From positions 62,001-126,000 of the forward strand of contig NZ_BQUN01000098.1 in assembly GCF_026008495.1 (NCBI RefSeq): 64,000 bases of DNA, in the 5' to 3' direction. Numbering within the stretch: the first letter of the stretch is position 1; every line of letters starts with the position of its first letter. The position numbers were made by a program, and so were the translations under genes. The notes below the pieces were generated by a model. It had not been told where the DNA came from, searched no databases, and was given only the letters and a program-made list of their open reading frames with translations. Source of the stretch: Streptomyces sp. A012304. GTDB taxonomy: Bacteria > Actinomycetota > Actinomycetes > Streptomycetales > Streptomycetaceae. Positions 15,242 through 23,170 of this stretch are shown here, in pieces.

Positions 15242-15886
15242 ATGCCCGACACCGCCCGTGCCCGTCTCGCCGACGCGCGCCTGTACCTCTGCACGGACGC
15301 CCGTAAGCGCCAGGGCGACCTCCCGGAGTTCCTGGACGCGGTCCTCGCGGGCGGCGTCGACATCGTCCAGCTGCGCGACAAGGGCATGGAGGCCGCCGAG
15401 GAGCTGGACCACCTGAAGGTGTTCGCCGACGCCTGCGCCCGGCACGGCAGGCTCCTCGCGGTCAACGACCGCGCCGACGTGGCGCACGCCGCCGGTTCCG
15501 ACGTCCTGCACCTCGGCCAGGGCGACCTGCCGGTCCCCGCGGCCCGCGCCGTCCTGGGCGAGGACGTCCTGATCGGCCGCTCCACGCACACCGAGGCGGA
15601 GGCGGCCGCCGCGGCCGTCCAGGAGGGCGTGGACTACTTCTGCACCGGCCCGTGCTGGCCCACCCCCACCAAGCCCGGCCGTCCCGCCCCCGGACTCGGC
15701 CTGGTCCGCTTCACGGCGTCCCTCGGCACCGACCGTCCCTGGTTCGCCATCGGCGGCATCGACCTCGGCAACCTCGACGAGGTGCTGGAGGCCGGTGCCC
15801 GCCGCGTCGTGGTGGTCCGGGCGATCACCGAGGCCGACGACCCGGGCGCCGCGGCGGCCGAGCTCGCCAAGCGGCTCAGTCCGTGA
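15242..15886 (+). CDS. thiE: Thiamine-phosphate synthase
   Basis: This 214-residue TIM-barrel enzyme joins HMP pyrophosphate and thiazole phosphate to give thiamine phosphate. It contains IVQLRDKGMEAAEELDH (pyrophosphate-binding Arg/Asp/Lys), LLAVNDRADVAHAAGSDVLHLGQGD, TPTKPGRPAPGLG and WFAIGGIDLGNLDEVLEAGARRVVVVRAI, all at the usual positions. It is transcribed opposite to thiO-thiS-thiG, and no TPP riboswitch is seen in its short upstream region, so it seems not to share that control directly. A GGGGGG run precedes the ATG. Confidence 0.95.
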   Translation: MPDTARARLADARLYLCTDARKRQGDLPEFLDAVLAGGVDIVQLRDKGMEAAEELDHLKVFADACARHGRLLAVNDRADVAHAAGSDVLHLGQGDLPVPAARAVLGEDVLIGRSTHTEAEAAAAAVQEGVDYFCTGPCWPTPTKPGRPAPGLGLVRFTASLGTDRPWFAIGGIDLGNLDEVLEAGARRVVVVRAITEADDPGAAAAELAKRLSP

Positions 15887-15964
15887 GCGGAGCCGACCGG
15901 GCGTGAGCCGGGCGTCCAAGGAGTGGACAGCAAGCCGACAATTCGGGCAAATATCCGAGATCTG

Positions 15965-15994
15965 GTTGGGGGACCGCCGACCCCTGGCTAACCT
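15965..15994 (+). promoter_or_regulatory. metF promoter, probably leaderless
   Basis: TTGGGG (-35) and TAACCT (-10) are 18 bp apart, and the -10 ends 6 nt before the metF ATG. No ribosome-binding site is present. The same TAACCT-to-start spacing is seen at the DAHP synthase gene. Confidence 0.6.
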
Positions 15995-16000
15995 GCGGGT

Positions 16001-16924
16001 ATGGCCCTCGGAACCGCATCCACCAGGACCGACCGTGCCCGCACGGTCCGCGACATCCTGGCCGCCGGCAAGACGACGTACTCGTTCGAGTTCTACGCGC
16101 CGAAGACCCCCCAGGGTGAGCGGAGTCTGTGGAATGCCCTGCGCAGGGTCGAGGCGGTGGCCCCCGACTTCGTCTCCGTGACCTACGGCGCCGGCGGCTC
16201 CACCCGGGCCACCACGGTCAAGGAGACGCAGCAGATCGTCGCCGACACCACCCTCACCCCGGTCGCGCACCTCACGGCCGTCGACCACTCCATCGCCGAG
16301 CTGCGCAACATCATCGGCCAGTACGCCGACGCAGGGATCCGCAACATGCTCGCCGTGCGTGGCGACCCGCCCGGCGACCCGATGGGCGAGTGGGTGCCGC
16401 ATCCGCGGGGCCTGACCTACGCCGCCGAGCTCGTCCGGCTCATCAAGGAGTCGGGCGACTTCTGTGTCGGTGTCGCCGCCTTCCCCGAGATGCACCCGCG
16501 CTCCAGCGACTGGGACAGGGACGTCGCGCACTTCGTGGACAAGTGCCGGGCGGGCGCCGACTACGCCATCACACAGATGTTCTTCCAGCCCGAGTCCTAT
16601 CTGCGGCTGCGCGACCGGGTGGTGGCGGCGGGCTGCGCGACCCCGGTCATTCCCGAGGTCCTGCCGGTCACCAGCGTGAAGATGCTCGAGCGGCTGCCCC
16701 AGCTCAGCAACGCCCACTTCCCGCCCGAGCTGAAAGAGCGGATCCTCACAGCCAAAGACGATCCGGCCGCTGTACGCTCCATTGGCATCGACTTCGCCAC
16801 GGAGTTCTGCGCTCGGCTGCTCGCCGAGGGAGTGCCCGGACTGCACTTCATCACGCTCAACAACTCCACGGCGACGCTGGAAATCTACGAGAACCTGGGC
16901 CTGCACCACCCGCCGCAGGCCTAG
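16001..16924 (+). CDS. metF: 5,10-methylenetetrahydrofolate reductase
   Basis: This 307-residue flavoprotein reduces methylenetetrahydrofolate to 5-methyltetrahydrofolate, the methyl donor for methionine synthesis. Family segments are TYSFEFYAPKTPQGE with the catalytic Glu, VSVTYGAGGSTR, RNMLAVRGDPPGDP, VGVAAFPEMHP and ADYAITQMFFQPESY. The length is that of bacterial MetF without the eukaryotic regulatory domain. The ATG immediately follows a promoter -10 box, so the message appears leaderless. No B12 riboswitch or SAM element is visible upstream. Confidence 0.96.
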   Translation: MALGTASTRTDRARTVRDILAAGKTTYSFEFYAPKTPQGERSLWNALRRVEAVAPDFVSVTYGAGGSTRATTVKETQQIVADTTLTPVAHLTAVDHSIAELRNIIGQYADAGIRNMLAVRGDPPGDPMGEWVPHPRGLTYAAELVRLIKESGDFCVGVAAFPEMHPRSSDWDRDVAHFVDKCRAGADYAITQMFFQPESYLRLRDRVVAAGCATPVIPEVLPVTSVKMLERLPQLSNAHFPPELKERILTAKDDPAAVRSIGIDFATEFCARLLAEGVPGLHFITLNNSTATLEIYENLGLHHPPQA

Positions 16925-16980
16925 ACCGGTCGCACGGACATACGACACACTGCGTAGCGGCCACTGGGAGAGGGGCGTAC

Positions 16981-17946
16981 ATGGGCTGGACGGTCCTCTA
17001 CATCGCGTTCGGCATCGTCGCGTTGTGGCTGCTCGGCGAGGTGCTGTTGCAGTACAAGGCGCGCCTGCGCTGGCGGCTGCTGGCGTTCGCCGGCTTCGTC
17101 GGTGTCGTGCTCGGTGTCCTGATTCCGTCGGTCCCGGTCATCGCGCTGGGCGCCGCCGCCTTCGCGGTCGGCCAGACCTACGTCACGCTGTCCTTCCGTC
17201 GCGGCTTCGCGGCGGGCTGGGCCGTCAGCCGCCCCGGTGCCGACGCCCTCAAACGCCGTCGGGGCAAGGCCGAACGCCAGGACCCGGCCCTGGAGGTCTC
17301 CGGTCTGGAGGCCTCCGGCAGCGGATTCGCCGACGACGCCCCCGACGCCTTCGGCCCGGACACCGCCACTCCGTTCGCGGCCGACCTGCCGTCCTACGAA
17401 CCGGACAAGGACGTCTTCGACGACGACCGCGACGACGTCTTCACCCCGGCGCAGCGCACCGGCACCCCCGCGGAGACCACCGCCGTCTACGAGCCGCAGC
17501 CCCTGCCCGACGACACCGGCTCCTACGGCATATACGGCGACGACTCCGCGTACGCCCCCGCCGGCCAGCCCCACGACCAGTACGCGACGGCCGCCCAGGG
17601 CGCGGACCAGGGCTACGGGTACGACGGCTACTCCGGCTACAGCCAGCAGCAGTACGGCTACGACGCCTCGGGCGAGCAGCAGTACGCCGCCTACTCCGAC
17701 CCGTACATCGGCACCCAGACCTACGGCGGCGGCTCCGACTACGGGCAGCAGTACGGCCAGCAGGGCTACGGGCAGGACCAGTACGCCACCGGCGGCTACG
17801 GCGAGACCCCGGCCGGCGGGGTCTGGGTCCCGCAGCAGCGCACCACCGACGACTTCGGCAACGACCTCCCGCACGAGCAGCCGTACCCCTACCAGGGCGG
17901 CGACGGGCAGCAGGGGCACGGGGCCGACGACCAGTACCGCTTCTGA
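16981..17946 (+). CDS. Membrane protein with a long low-complexity Y/Q/G-rich cytoplasmic tail
   Basis: The 321-residue protein has an N-terminal membrane part (about residues 1-80) with two or three hydrophobic helices (WTVLYIAFGIVALWLLGEV; LLAFAGFVGVVLGVLIPSVPVIALGAAAFAVG). A basic patch follows (KRRRGKAERQ), then an acidic, Pro-rich segment. From about residue 180 a tail of roughly 140 residues is dominated by Tyr, Gln, Gly, Asp and Ser, with repeats such as GYDGYSGYSQQQYGYD and YGQQYGQQGYGQDQY. The start is set at ATG 16981 behind GAGAGGGG. No enzymatic domain is recognised. The tail composition resembles prion-like sequences that form condensates; a role in protein assembly at the membrane is only a guess. 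Confidence 0.85.
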   Translation: MGWTVLYIAFGIVALWLLGEVLLQYKARLRWRLLAFAGFVGVVLGVLIPSVPVIALGAAAFAVGQTYVTLSFRRGFAAGWAVSRPGADALKRRRGKAERQDPALEVSGLEASGSGFADDAPDAFGPDTATPFAADLPSYEPDKDVFDDDRDDVFTPAQRTGTPAETTAVYEPQPLPDDTGSYGIYGDDSAYAPAGQPHDQYATAAQGADQGYGYDGYSGYSQQQYGYDASGEQQYAAYSDPYIGTQTYGGGSDYGQQYGQQGYGQDQYATGGYGETPAGGVWVPQQRTTDDFGNDLPHEQPYPYQGGDGQQGHGADDQYRF

Positions 17947-17971
17947 CGGACCGTGCGGCGGCGCCCCGGGC

Positions 17972-19447
17972 TCACTGCGAGCCGCGGAACTCCGGTCCCT
18001 CCACGATCAGCCCGGCCACCAGCGCGCCCGACATGCCCGCGTGCGGCAGACCGCCGCCCGGATGGGACCAGCCGCCCACACTGAACAGCCCGGGCAGGCC
18101 GGTGGAGTTCGACGGATGCAGCAGCCGGCCCCCGGCCGCGGCCAGCGCCGGCGCCGGCACGGACCCTCCCGGGGCGCCGGTCTCCCGCGCGATGTCGCCG
18201 GGGGCGCGCACCTCATGCCACAGCAGACGCTCCCGCAGGTCGGGAAGGACGCGCTCCGCGACGGAGACCACCGCGTCCACCCGGTCGGCCGGTATCCGCG
18301 CCCCGGCCGGCACGACCGCGCTGAGCGTGACCGCCTCATGGCCGGTGTCCGGGACCAGCCGCGGATCGTCGGGCCGCAGCACCGTGACCGTCGGTGCCGC
18401 CGCCCCCGCCGGTGCCGCGCCGAACAGGCCCTCCAGCTCGCCCTCGCGGTCCTGGGTGTGCACCACCGTGCGGTGCGCGGTCCCCTCCGGCCGGGCGCCG
18501 CGCAGGGCGAGCAGCACCGTCAGCCGGCTCGGCAGCCCCTGCTGTGGCGCCACCTCGCCCTCGCCGCGCGCCCCGGCCCGACCTCCCAAGGTGCCGGGGG
18601 CGACCACGAAGTCGGCCTCTGCCACCGCGCCGTCCGCGAACTCCACGCCCGCCGCCCGGCCGTCCTTCTCCAGGACCCGCACGGCCTCGGCGCCGAAGAC
18701 GAACTCGACCCGGCGCGCCAGACAGCGCTCGTACACCGCGCGGGCCAGCTCCCGCATCCCACCACGCACGCACCACACCCCGAAGGCGTGCTCCATGTAC
18801 GGCAGCACGGCGGCGCTCGCCGGAGCGGTGCGGGGATCCAGGCCGTACGCGAGCGCGTGGCTCTCCAGGAGCGCGGCGAGCCGCGGGTCGCGCAGCTCCC
18901 AGGCGCCGATCTCGGCGAGTGTCCCGGCCCGGCGGGTGCGCAGCAGCCGCTTGTGCGGCACCGACGGGTAGGGCTCACGCTCGGCCAGCACCGACCAGTT
19001 GGGCCACAGGGGTTCCTCCAGGAGCGGCCGGCGCGTCCGGTCCCAGGCCTCCCGGGCCCGGACCAGGACGTCCCCCCAGCGCTGCCCGGCGCCGGCTCCG
19101 AGCGCCTCGTCCAGGGCCGCGACGACCCCCGCACGGGAGGCGTTCGGCAGGGACACCTCGGTGCCGTCCGCGAACACATGGTGTGACGACGGGTCGACCT
19201 GGACCAGCTCGACGCACTCCTCCAGCGGCTCCTTGCCCGTCTTGATGAACAGATCGCGCCAGACCGCGGGCAGGGGCAGCAGGCCGGGTCCCGTGTCGAA
19301 GGCGAAGCCCTCCCGCTCGAAGCGGCGCACCGCACCGCCGTACGTCTCCGTACGCTCGTACACCGCCACCCGGTGGCCCGCGACGGCCAGCCGGGCGGCG
19401 GCCGCCAGCGCGCCCATCCCGGCGCCGATCACCGCAATCCGTGCCAT
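17972..19447 (-). CDS. Phytoene-desaturase-like NAD(P)/FAD-dependent oxidoreductase
   Basis: The 491-residue protein belongs to the CrtI/amine-oxidase-like flavoproteins. It has an N-terminal FAD motif (IAVIGAGMGALAAAARLAVAGHRVAVYERTETYGG) and the C-terminal signature region (GLPGLFSVGGWSHPGGGLPHAGMSGALVAGLI). ATG 19447 is chosen because a perfect TGTCAGTG-N8-TAAAGT promoter ends 7 nt before it; the longer frame would read across this promoter. No other carotenoid gene (crtB, crtE, crtY) is nearby, so carotenoid desaturation is doubtful and the substrate is unknown. It converges with the Y/Q/G-tail gene across 25 bp. Confidence 0.88.
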   Translation of the reverse strand: MARIAVIGAGMGALAAAARLAVAGHRVAVYERTETYGGAVRRFEREGFAFDTGPGLLPLPAVWRDLFIKTGKEPLEECVELVQVDPSSHHVFADGTEVSLPNASRAGVVAALDEALGAGAGQRWGDVLVRAREAWDRTRRPLLEEPLWPNWSVLAEREPYPSVPHKRLLRTRRAGTLAEIGAWELRDPRLAALLESHALAYGLDPRTAPASAAVLPYMEHAFGVWCVRGGMRELARAVYERCLARRVEFVFGAEAVRVLEKDGRAAGVEFADGAVAEADFVVAPGTLGGRAGARGEGEVAPQQGLPSRLTVLLALRGARPEGTAHRTVVHTQDREGELEGLFGAAPAGAAAPTVTVLRPDDPRLVPDTGHEAVTLSAVVPAGARIPADRVDAVVSVAERVLPDLRERLLWHEVRAPGDIARETGAPGGSVPAPALAAAGGRLLHPSNSTGLPGLFSVGGWSHPGGGLPHAGMSGALVAGLIVEGPEFRGSQ

Positions 19448-19454
19448 GCCTGCG

Positions 19455-19476
19455 ACTTTATCGGCCGCCACTGACA
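19455..19476 (-). promoter_or_regulatory. RecA-NDp/PafBC-type promoter of the desaturase-like gene, leaderless
   Basis: TGTCAGTG-N8-TAAAGT on the minus strand is a full match to TGTCRGTG-N8-TANNNT, extended upstream as CACTGTCAGTGGC. The -10 ends 7 nt before the ATG, with no ribosome-binding site. Confidence 0.65.
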
Positions 19477-19717
19477 GTGACGCCGCCAGCCCGGCGGCGG
19501 GCGGCGGGACCGACGTCCTGGGGGAGAGCGCGGACACCCTGAGTACCTGTACCTAAGCGGCCAGATGAGTACGCGCGCGGATGGGGAGGTGCCCGCGCGA
19601 ACGGGAGAGTGGAGGCACGGGAAGGGGCGCGGCACCGGCACCGCCGACACGGGGCGGCGGAACGGCGCCGGCTCTGGACCGCTCCTTCCGCCGGCCCGGT
19701 CGGCGGAAGCGAGACAC

Positions 19718-19794
19718 GGGGGGAACCCTGGGGGGAACGACCGGACGGGGGACCGACGGGGGAACGGGGGAAACGGGGGATCAGGGAACGGGGG
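19718..19794 (+). repeat. Cluster of eight G-tracts (GGGGGAAC-like repeats), potential G-quadruplex
   Basis: Eight runs of 3-6 Gs are spaced 3-7 nt apart over 77 bp (for example ACGGGGGAACGGGGGAAACG). Any four adjacent runs satisfy the usual G-quadruplex pattern, with short loops. The G-rich strand is the plus strand; a minus-strand transcript from the TetR gene would carry the C-rich version. Confidence 0.8.
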
Positions 19795-19957
19795 AGCACG
19801 CGGAAGCGCCGGCTCGGGGTGGCCCACGGGGGACGTGGCCACCGCGGACCGGCGCTTCCGCACGCGGCGGGGCGGGCTCGGCGTATCGCTCGCCATGGTG
19901 GATCGACTCCGGCGCTTTCGCGCACGCGCGGGGCGGGTCGTTCGCCCGCCCGGGTGC

Positions 19958-20584
19958 TCAGGGGCGGCCGCTCACCCGGCCCTGCAACAGCCGGGACAGC
20001 GCCGCGTGCACGTCGTCCAGGGACCGTTCCGGCTGGAAGGCCTGCCAGTCCAGGGCGGCCACCAGGACCATGCCGACCAGCGCCGCGGCGGTCAGCTGGA
20101 CGTCGATCTCGTCGCTGAACTCGCCACCTTCGATGCCCTCGCGCAGCACCCCCTCGACGACGGCCACCGCCTCCTGCCGCACCATCATCAGCGTGGACTG
20201 CCAGGCCCGGTTGGTGCGCCACAGCTCGGCCACGTACAGCTGGGTGAAGGCCGGGTAGCGGTCGATGAAGACCAGGCCCGCGCGGATCATCGCGTCAAGG
20301 GCGTCGACCTTGCTGCCGCCCTCGCGTGCCGTGCGCTCGGCCGCCTCCCTCAGCGAGGCGGTCAGAAGGCCCACGCCGTGCCGCAGCAGCTCCTCGAAGA
20401 GGACCGACTTGCTCGCGAAGTTGTAGTAGACCGTGCCCTTCGCGACGCCCGCCCGCTCGGCGATCTCGTCCACCGTGGTGGCGGAGAAACCCTGCTCGGC
20501 GATGAGCGTGACGGCCGCCTCGTAGAGCTTCTGCCGGGTGGCCTCGCGGCGGGTGCGGCCGCCCGACGTGGTGGTGCTGTCCAT
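19958..20584 (-). CDS. TetR-family transcriptional regulator
   Basis: The start ATG 20584 gives 208 residues. The N-terminal helix-turn-helix domain (about 15-60) reads LYEAAVTLIAEQGFSATTVDEIAERAGVAKGTVYYNFASKS, a textbook TetR signature. The C-terminal ligand domain ends in the LVAALDWQAFQPERSLDDVH region, resembling TetR_C_33-type regulators of export or lipid genes. The ligand and targets are unknown. The divergent gene is the HEPN protein and the downstream gene the desaturase-like flavoprotein; either could be a target, but I found no clear shared operator. Confidence 0.93.
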   Translation of the reverse strand: MDSTTTSGGRTRREATRQKLYEAAVTLIAEQGFSATTVDEIAERAGVAKGTVYYNFASKSVLFEELLRHGVGLLTASLREAAERTAREGGSKVDALDAMIRAGLVFIDRYPAFTQLYVAELWRTNRAWQSTLMMVRQEAVAVVEGVLREGIEGGEFSDEIDVQLTAAALVGMVLVAALDWQAFQPERSLDDVHAALSRLLQGRVSGRP

Positions 20585-20713
20585 GCCCCTGATTCTCACA
20601 GCAACCGGGCGGCCCGAAGACCGCTTCGGCGCTCCCGGCGCCCGCCTCCCGATGGCCGGCGCCCGCACCCGACCCGAACGCTCGATCGAAGCAAAAGCCC
20701 AGGTCAGATCGGA

Positions 20714-20736
20714 TTGTCAGTGGCATACCTCACGAT
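20714..20736 (+). promoter_or_regulatory. RecA-NDp/PafBC-like promoter of the HEPN protein gene
   Basis: TTGTCAGTGGC-N6-CACGAT reproduces the 11-nt upstream block described for Streptomyces recA-type damage promoters exactly. The -10 hexamer keeps A2 and T6 of TANNNT. It lies about 60 bp before the start of the HEPN gene. Confidence 0.55.
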
Positions 20737-20796
20737 GGGCACATACGGCACCCCCGTGTCGGGGCGTGCCGTCACCCAGACGACAGGAGGTTCGTC

Positions 20797-21360
20797 ATGG
20801 CCAGCACCCACGCAGCAGCCGCCCGCCGGCGCCGCGCCACCGGCCCTGCCCCCTCACTGACCGGCCCGGCGAGCGACGTGCACCCCGTCCTGCGCCGGGC
20901 CACCGCCCCGCCCGCCGCCCTCGACCTGCTCGCCCAGGCCCGCGCCGGACTGGACGAGGCCGCCGTCCTCGAAACCCCCAACGAGCGGTACGCCACGGCC
21001 CACCTCGCCGCCCTGCGCACCGCCGCCGCCGTGCTCGCCGCGCGCGGCCGCCCCGAGACCAACCCCCGACGCCGGGCACGCATCCGCAGCGCCTGGGAAG
21101 TGCTCCCCGAGATCGCGCCCGAGCTCACCGAGTGGAGCGCGCTCTTCGCCTCCGGCGCCCGGCGTCGCGCCCGGGCCGAGGCGGGCATCCAGGGCGCCGC
21201 CAGCCGCCGGGACGCCGACGACCTGATACGCGACGTGGCGATGTTCATCCGCCTGGTGGAGCGCATGCTGGTCCTCCAGCCGGTCCTGCCCCAGCCACGC
21301 CAGGACGGCGACGAGCCGGACGGGCCCGGCGCGGGGAGCGGCATGCCGGACGCGGGATGA
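20797..21360 (+). CDS. HEPN-domain protein of the SAV_6107 family
   Basis: The 187-residue all-alpha protein is preceded by an AGGAGG site. An Arg/Ala-rich N-terminus leads into a HEPN core (about residues 30-165). The helix NERYATAHLAALRTAAAVLAA contains R64-x4-H69, the RX4-6H motif typical of HEPN ribonucleases. The second half (ARIRSAWEVLPEIAPELTEWSALFASGARRRARAEAG) forms further helices. HEPN proteins are often RNases in toxin-antitoxin, defence or stress systems, but no antitoxin or nucleotidyltransferase gene is adjacent. The upstream promoter looks damage-inducible. The biochemical role is unknown; the family name is from memory. Confidence 0.8.
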   Translation: MASTHAAAARRRRATGPAPSLTGPASDVHPVLRRATAPPAALDLLAQARAGLDEAAVLETPNERYATAHLAALRTAAAVLAARGRPETNPRRRARIRSAWEVLPEIAPELTEWSALFASGARRRARAEAGIQGAASRRDADDLIRDVAMFIRLVERMLVLQPVLPQPRQDGDEPDGPGAGSGMPDAG

Positions 21361-21446
21361 GAGGCGTGGAGCGAGGAGGGGCGCGGGGCGCGTTTCCTCC
21401 CTCCGACCCCGGCCACCGCGATGACCGGCCGCCGCGCCGGAGGCAA

Positions 21447-21452
21447 TAGGGT
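21447..21452 (+). promoter_or_regulatory. -10 element upstream of the methyltransferase gene
   Basis: TAGGGT in the context GCAATAGGGTGGAGAG is a good -10 hexamer in the 194-bp spacer between the HEPN and methyltransferase genes. The -35 region is unclear. The resulting leader would be about 95 nt. Confidence 0.35.
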
Positions 21453-21554
21453 GGAGAGCGCCTGAAGCCTTCCCTCTCCCGCACCCCGGGCCGGGGAGGC
21501 AGCCCGTTCGCTCCGCCGCGCAAGAGGCGGTGCCGCGCCGAGGAGTCAACTGCC

Positions 21555-22382
21555 GTGTCGGACCCGATGCGCCCGCCCGTCTCCCATCACCACCCTCAGA
21601 CGACGTCGCTGGGCGCCGACCCCTCCCGCCCCCGCTCCTCCCTGCGTACCGCCGTGGTCTGGGAGGTCCTCCAGGACGCCCTCGACCGCAGGGTCAAGGC
21701 CACCGGCCGGGAGTCGCTGGACGTCCTCGACAGCGGCGGCGGCAGCGGCAACTTCGCGGTGCCCGTCGCCCGCCTCGGGCACCGCGTCACCGTCGTCGAC
21801 CCGAGCCCCAACGCGCTGTTCGCCCTGGAGCGCCGCGCCGCCGAGGCCGGTGTCGCCGACCGGGTCCAGGGCGTCCAGGGCGACGCCCACGGCCTCTTCG
21901 ACGTGGTCGAGCGCGGCGGCTACGACGCGGTCCTGTGCCACGGCGTCCTGGAGTACGTCGACGACCCGGCCGAAGGCGTCCTCAACGCGGTGGCCGCGCT
22001 GCGCGGCGAGGGCGTCCTCAGCCTGCTCGCCGCCGGTCTCGGCGGAGCCGTCGTCGCGCGCGCCCTCGCCGGCCACTTCAAGGAGGCCCGCCAGGCCCTC
22101 ACCGACCCCGACGGCCGCTGGGGCGCGGGCGACCCGGTGCCGCGGCGCTTCACCGCCCAGCAGCTCACCGGGCTGGTCGAGGGCGCCGGCCTGAGGGTCG
22201 GTTCCGTCCACGGCGTACGGGTCTTCGCCGACCTGGTCCCCGGGGTCCTCGTGGACACCGAGCCCGGCGCCCTGGAGGCCCTGCTCGCGCTGGAGGAGGC
22301 CGCCGCCGAACTCCCCGCCTTCCACTCCGTGGCCACCCAGCTTCATGTGCTCGGTGAGACCCGGGGGACCGGCGAGGCCTGA
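21555..22382 (+). CDS. Class I SAM-dependent methyltransferase
   Basis: The 275-residue protein has a Rossmann-type SAM-binding fold: motif I LDVLDSGGGSGNFAVPVARLG (about 58-78), acidic end of strand 2 in VTVVDPSP, a GDAHGL segment and the motif IV region YDAVLCHGVLEYVDDP. The GLRVGSVHGVRVFADL segment near the C-terminus resembles CmoM/SmtA-type methyltransferases that act on wobble uridine derivatives or small molecules. The GTG start overlaps no other gene. The substrate cannot be told from sequence. Confidence 0.88.
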   Translation: MSDPMRPPVSHHHPQTTSLGADPSRPRSSLRTAVVWEVLQDALDRRVKATGRESLDVLDSGGGSGNFAVPVARLGHRVTVVDPSPNALFALERRAAEAGVADRVQGVQGDAHGLFDVVERGGYDAVLCHGVLEYVDDPAEGVLNAVAALRGEGVLSLLAAGLGGAVVARALAGHFKEARQALTDPDGRWGAGDPVPRRFTAQQLTGLVEGAGLRVGSVHGVRVFADLVPGVLVDTEPGALEALLALEEAAAELPAFHSVATQLHVLGETRGTGEA

Positions 22383-22660
22383 GCGCCCTCCCGGGGTGTG
22401 TCGCTGATCAGGGACTTGGCTCTGGATGGAGTACGCCACAGGCCCCCCGTTCGGGCGTTGTGCGCCGTATGATCGAGGGAGACCGCTCCGGCATGACGGG
22501 TCGGCCGCTGGGGAATGGAAACCTCAGCGGACCGGGACGGCCATGACGGGCTCCGGTTGGCCAATTGGCGTAGAGGGGCGGGTTTCACGGGGGCGATTCC
22601 CTGCCTATCCTGAAGGGACCCCCCGGGTCGCCCCGGCGACTGCACGATGAGGAGGACTCC
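22383..22660. other. Upstream region of the DUF3040 gene
   Basis: This 278-bp spacer has no gene. It contains a -10-like TATGAT (near 22478), an inverted repeat CCGCTG...CAGCGG around an AT-richer loop (near 22510-22535) and the 10-bp palindrome GCCAATTGGC (near 22560). These suggest more than one promoter or operator, but none can be assigned to a known regulator. Confidence 0.35.
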
Positions 22661-23059
22661 GTGCCGCTCTCGGAGCACGAGCAGCGCATGCTCGAGCAGA
22701 TGGAGCGAGCGCTGTACGCCGAAGATCCCAAGTTCGCGTCGGCGCTTGAGGGAAGCGGGCTGCGTACGTACACCCGACGGCGGGTCTACCAGGCAGTCGC
22801 GGGCTTCCTCGTGGGTATCGCGCTCCTCATGGCCGGTATGGTCGCCAAGCAGGTCTGGCTCAGCGTGGTGGGTTTCCTCGTCATGCTGGGGTGTGCGGTG
22901 CTCGCGGTGACCGGTTGGCGCAAGGCTCCCAAGCCGGGTGAACAGCCGGCGGGTGCCCCGCACGCGCGCGGTCAGGGACGGCCGAAGCGCTCCATGATGG
23001 ACCGTATCGAGCAGCGCTGGCAGCGCCGCCGTGACGAACAGGGCGGCCACGACCGCTGA
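22661..23059 (+). CDS. DUF3040 small membrane protein
   Basis: The 132-residue protein starts with MPLSEHEQRMLEQMERALYAEDPKFASAL, the signature of DUF3040 actinobacterial membrane proteins. Two transmembrane helices follow (about 45-65 and 70-88: FLVGIALLMAGMVAKQVWLSV; GFLVMLGCAVLAVTG), then a basic cytoplasmic tail (MMDRIEQRWQRRRDEQ). A GAGGAGG site precedes the GTG start. Genes of this family commonly lie near the dcw cluster in actinomycetes; the function is unknown. Two strong terminators follow. Confidence 0.9.
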   Translation: MPLSEHEQRMLEQMERALYAEDPKFASALEGSGLRTYTRRRVYQAVAGFLVGIALLMAGMVAKQVWLSVVGFLVMLGCAVLAVTGWRKAPKPGEQPAGAPHARGQGRPKRSMMDRIEQRWQRRRDEQGGHDR

Positions 23060-23107
23060 CGCCCGTCACCGGCTCCTGGCAGCACCGCGCCACTCACTGA
23101 CATCCGT

Positions 23108-23142
23108 GAGGGGGTGACCACCGCAGAGGTGGTCACCCCCTC
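23108..23142 (+). terminator. Strong terminator after the DUF3040 gene
   Basis: A perfect 15-bp stem (GAGGGGGTGACCACC and its complement) with a 5-nt loop lies 48 bp after the DUF3040 stop codon. It is followed by ATTCATGTCC rather than a T-run. Confidence 0.85.
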
Positions 23143-23170
23143 ATTCATGTCCCGCGCCCCGGCACACAGC

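Larger units (their letters stand above)
19448..19957. other. 510-bp gene-free spacer between the TetR gene and the desaturase-like gene
   Basis: No convincing gene is present: all open frames here are low-complexity Pro/Gly/Arg runs in several frames at once, without a ribosome-binding site. It holds the desaturase-like gene's promoter at its left end and a cluster of G-tracts in its middle. It lies downstream of the TetR gene and upstream of the flavoprotein gene on the minus strand. Confidence 0.7.

Noticed and set aside
19565..20860. Long plus-strand open frame over the G-tract spacer and TetR gene
   Set aside because: Its first part is low complexity, its second part is the reverse frame of a clear TetR gene, and it has no ribosome-binding site.
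23094..23101. Another TGTCAGTG (minus strand) near the DUF3040 stop codon
   Set aside because: The hexamer 8 bp downstream is GGTGCT, not a -10, and no gene starts there.
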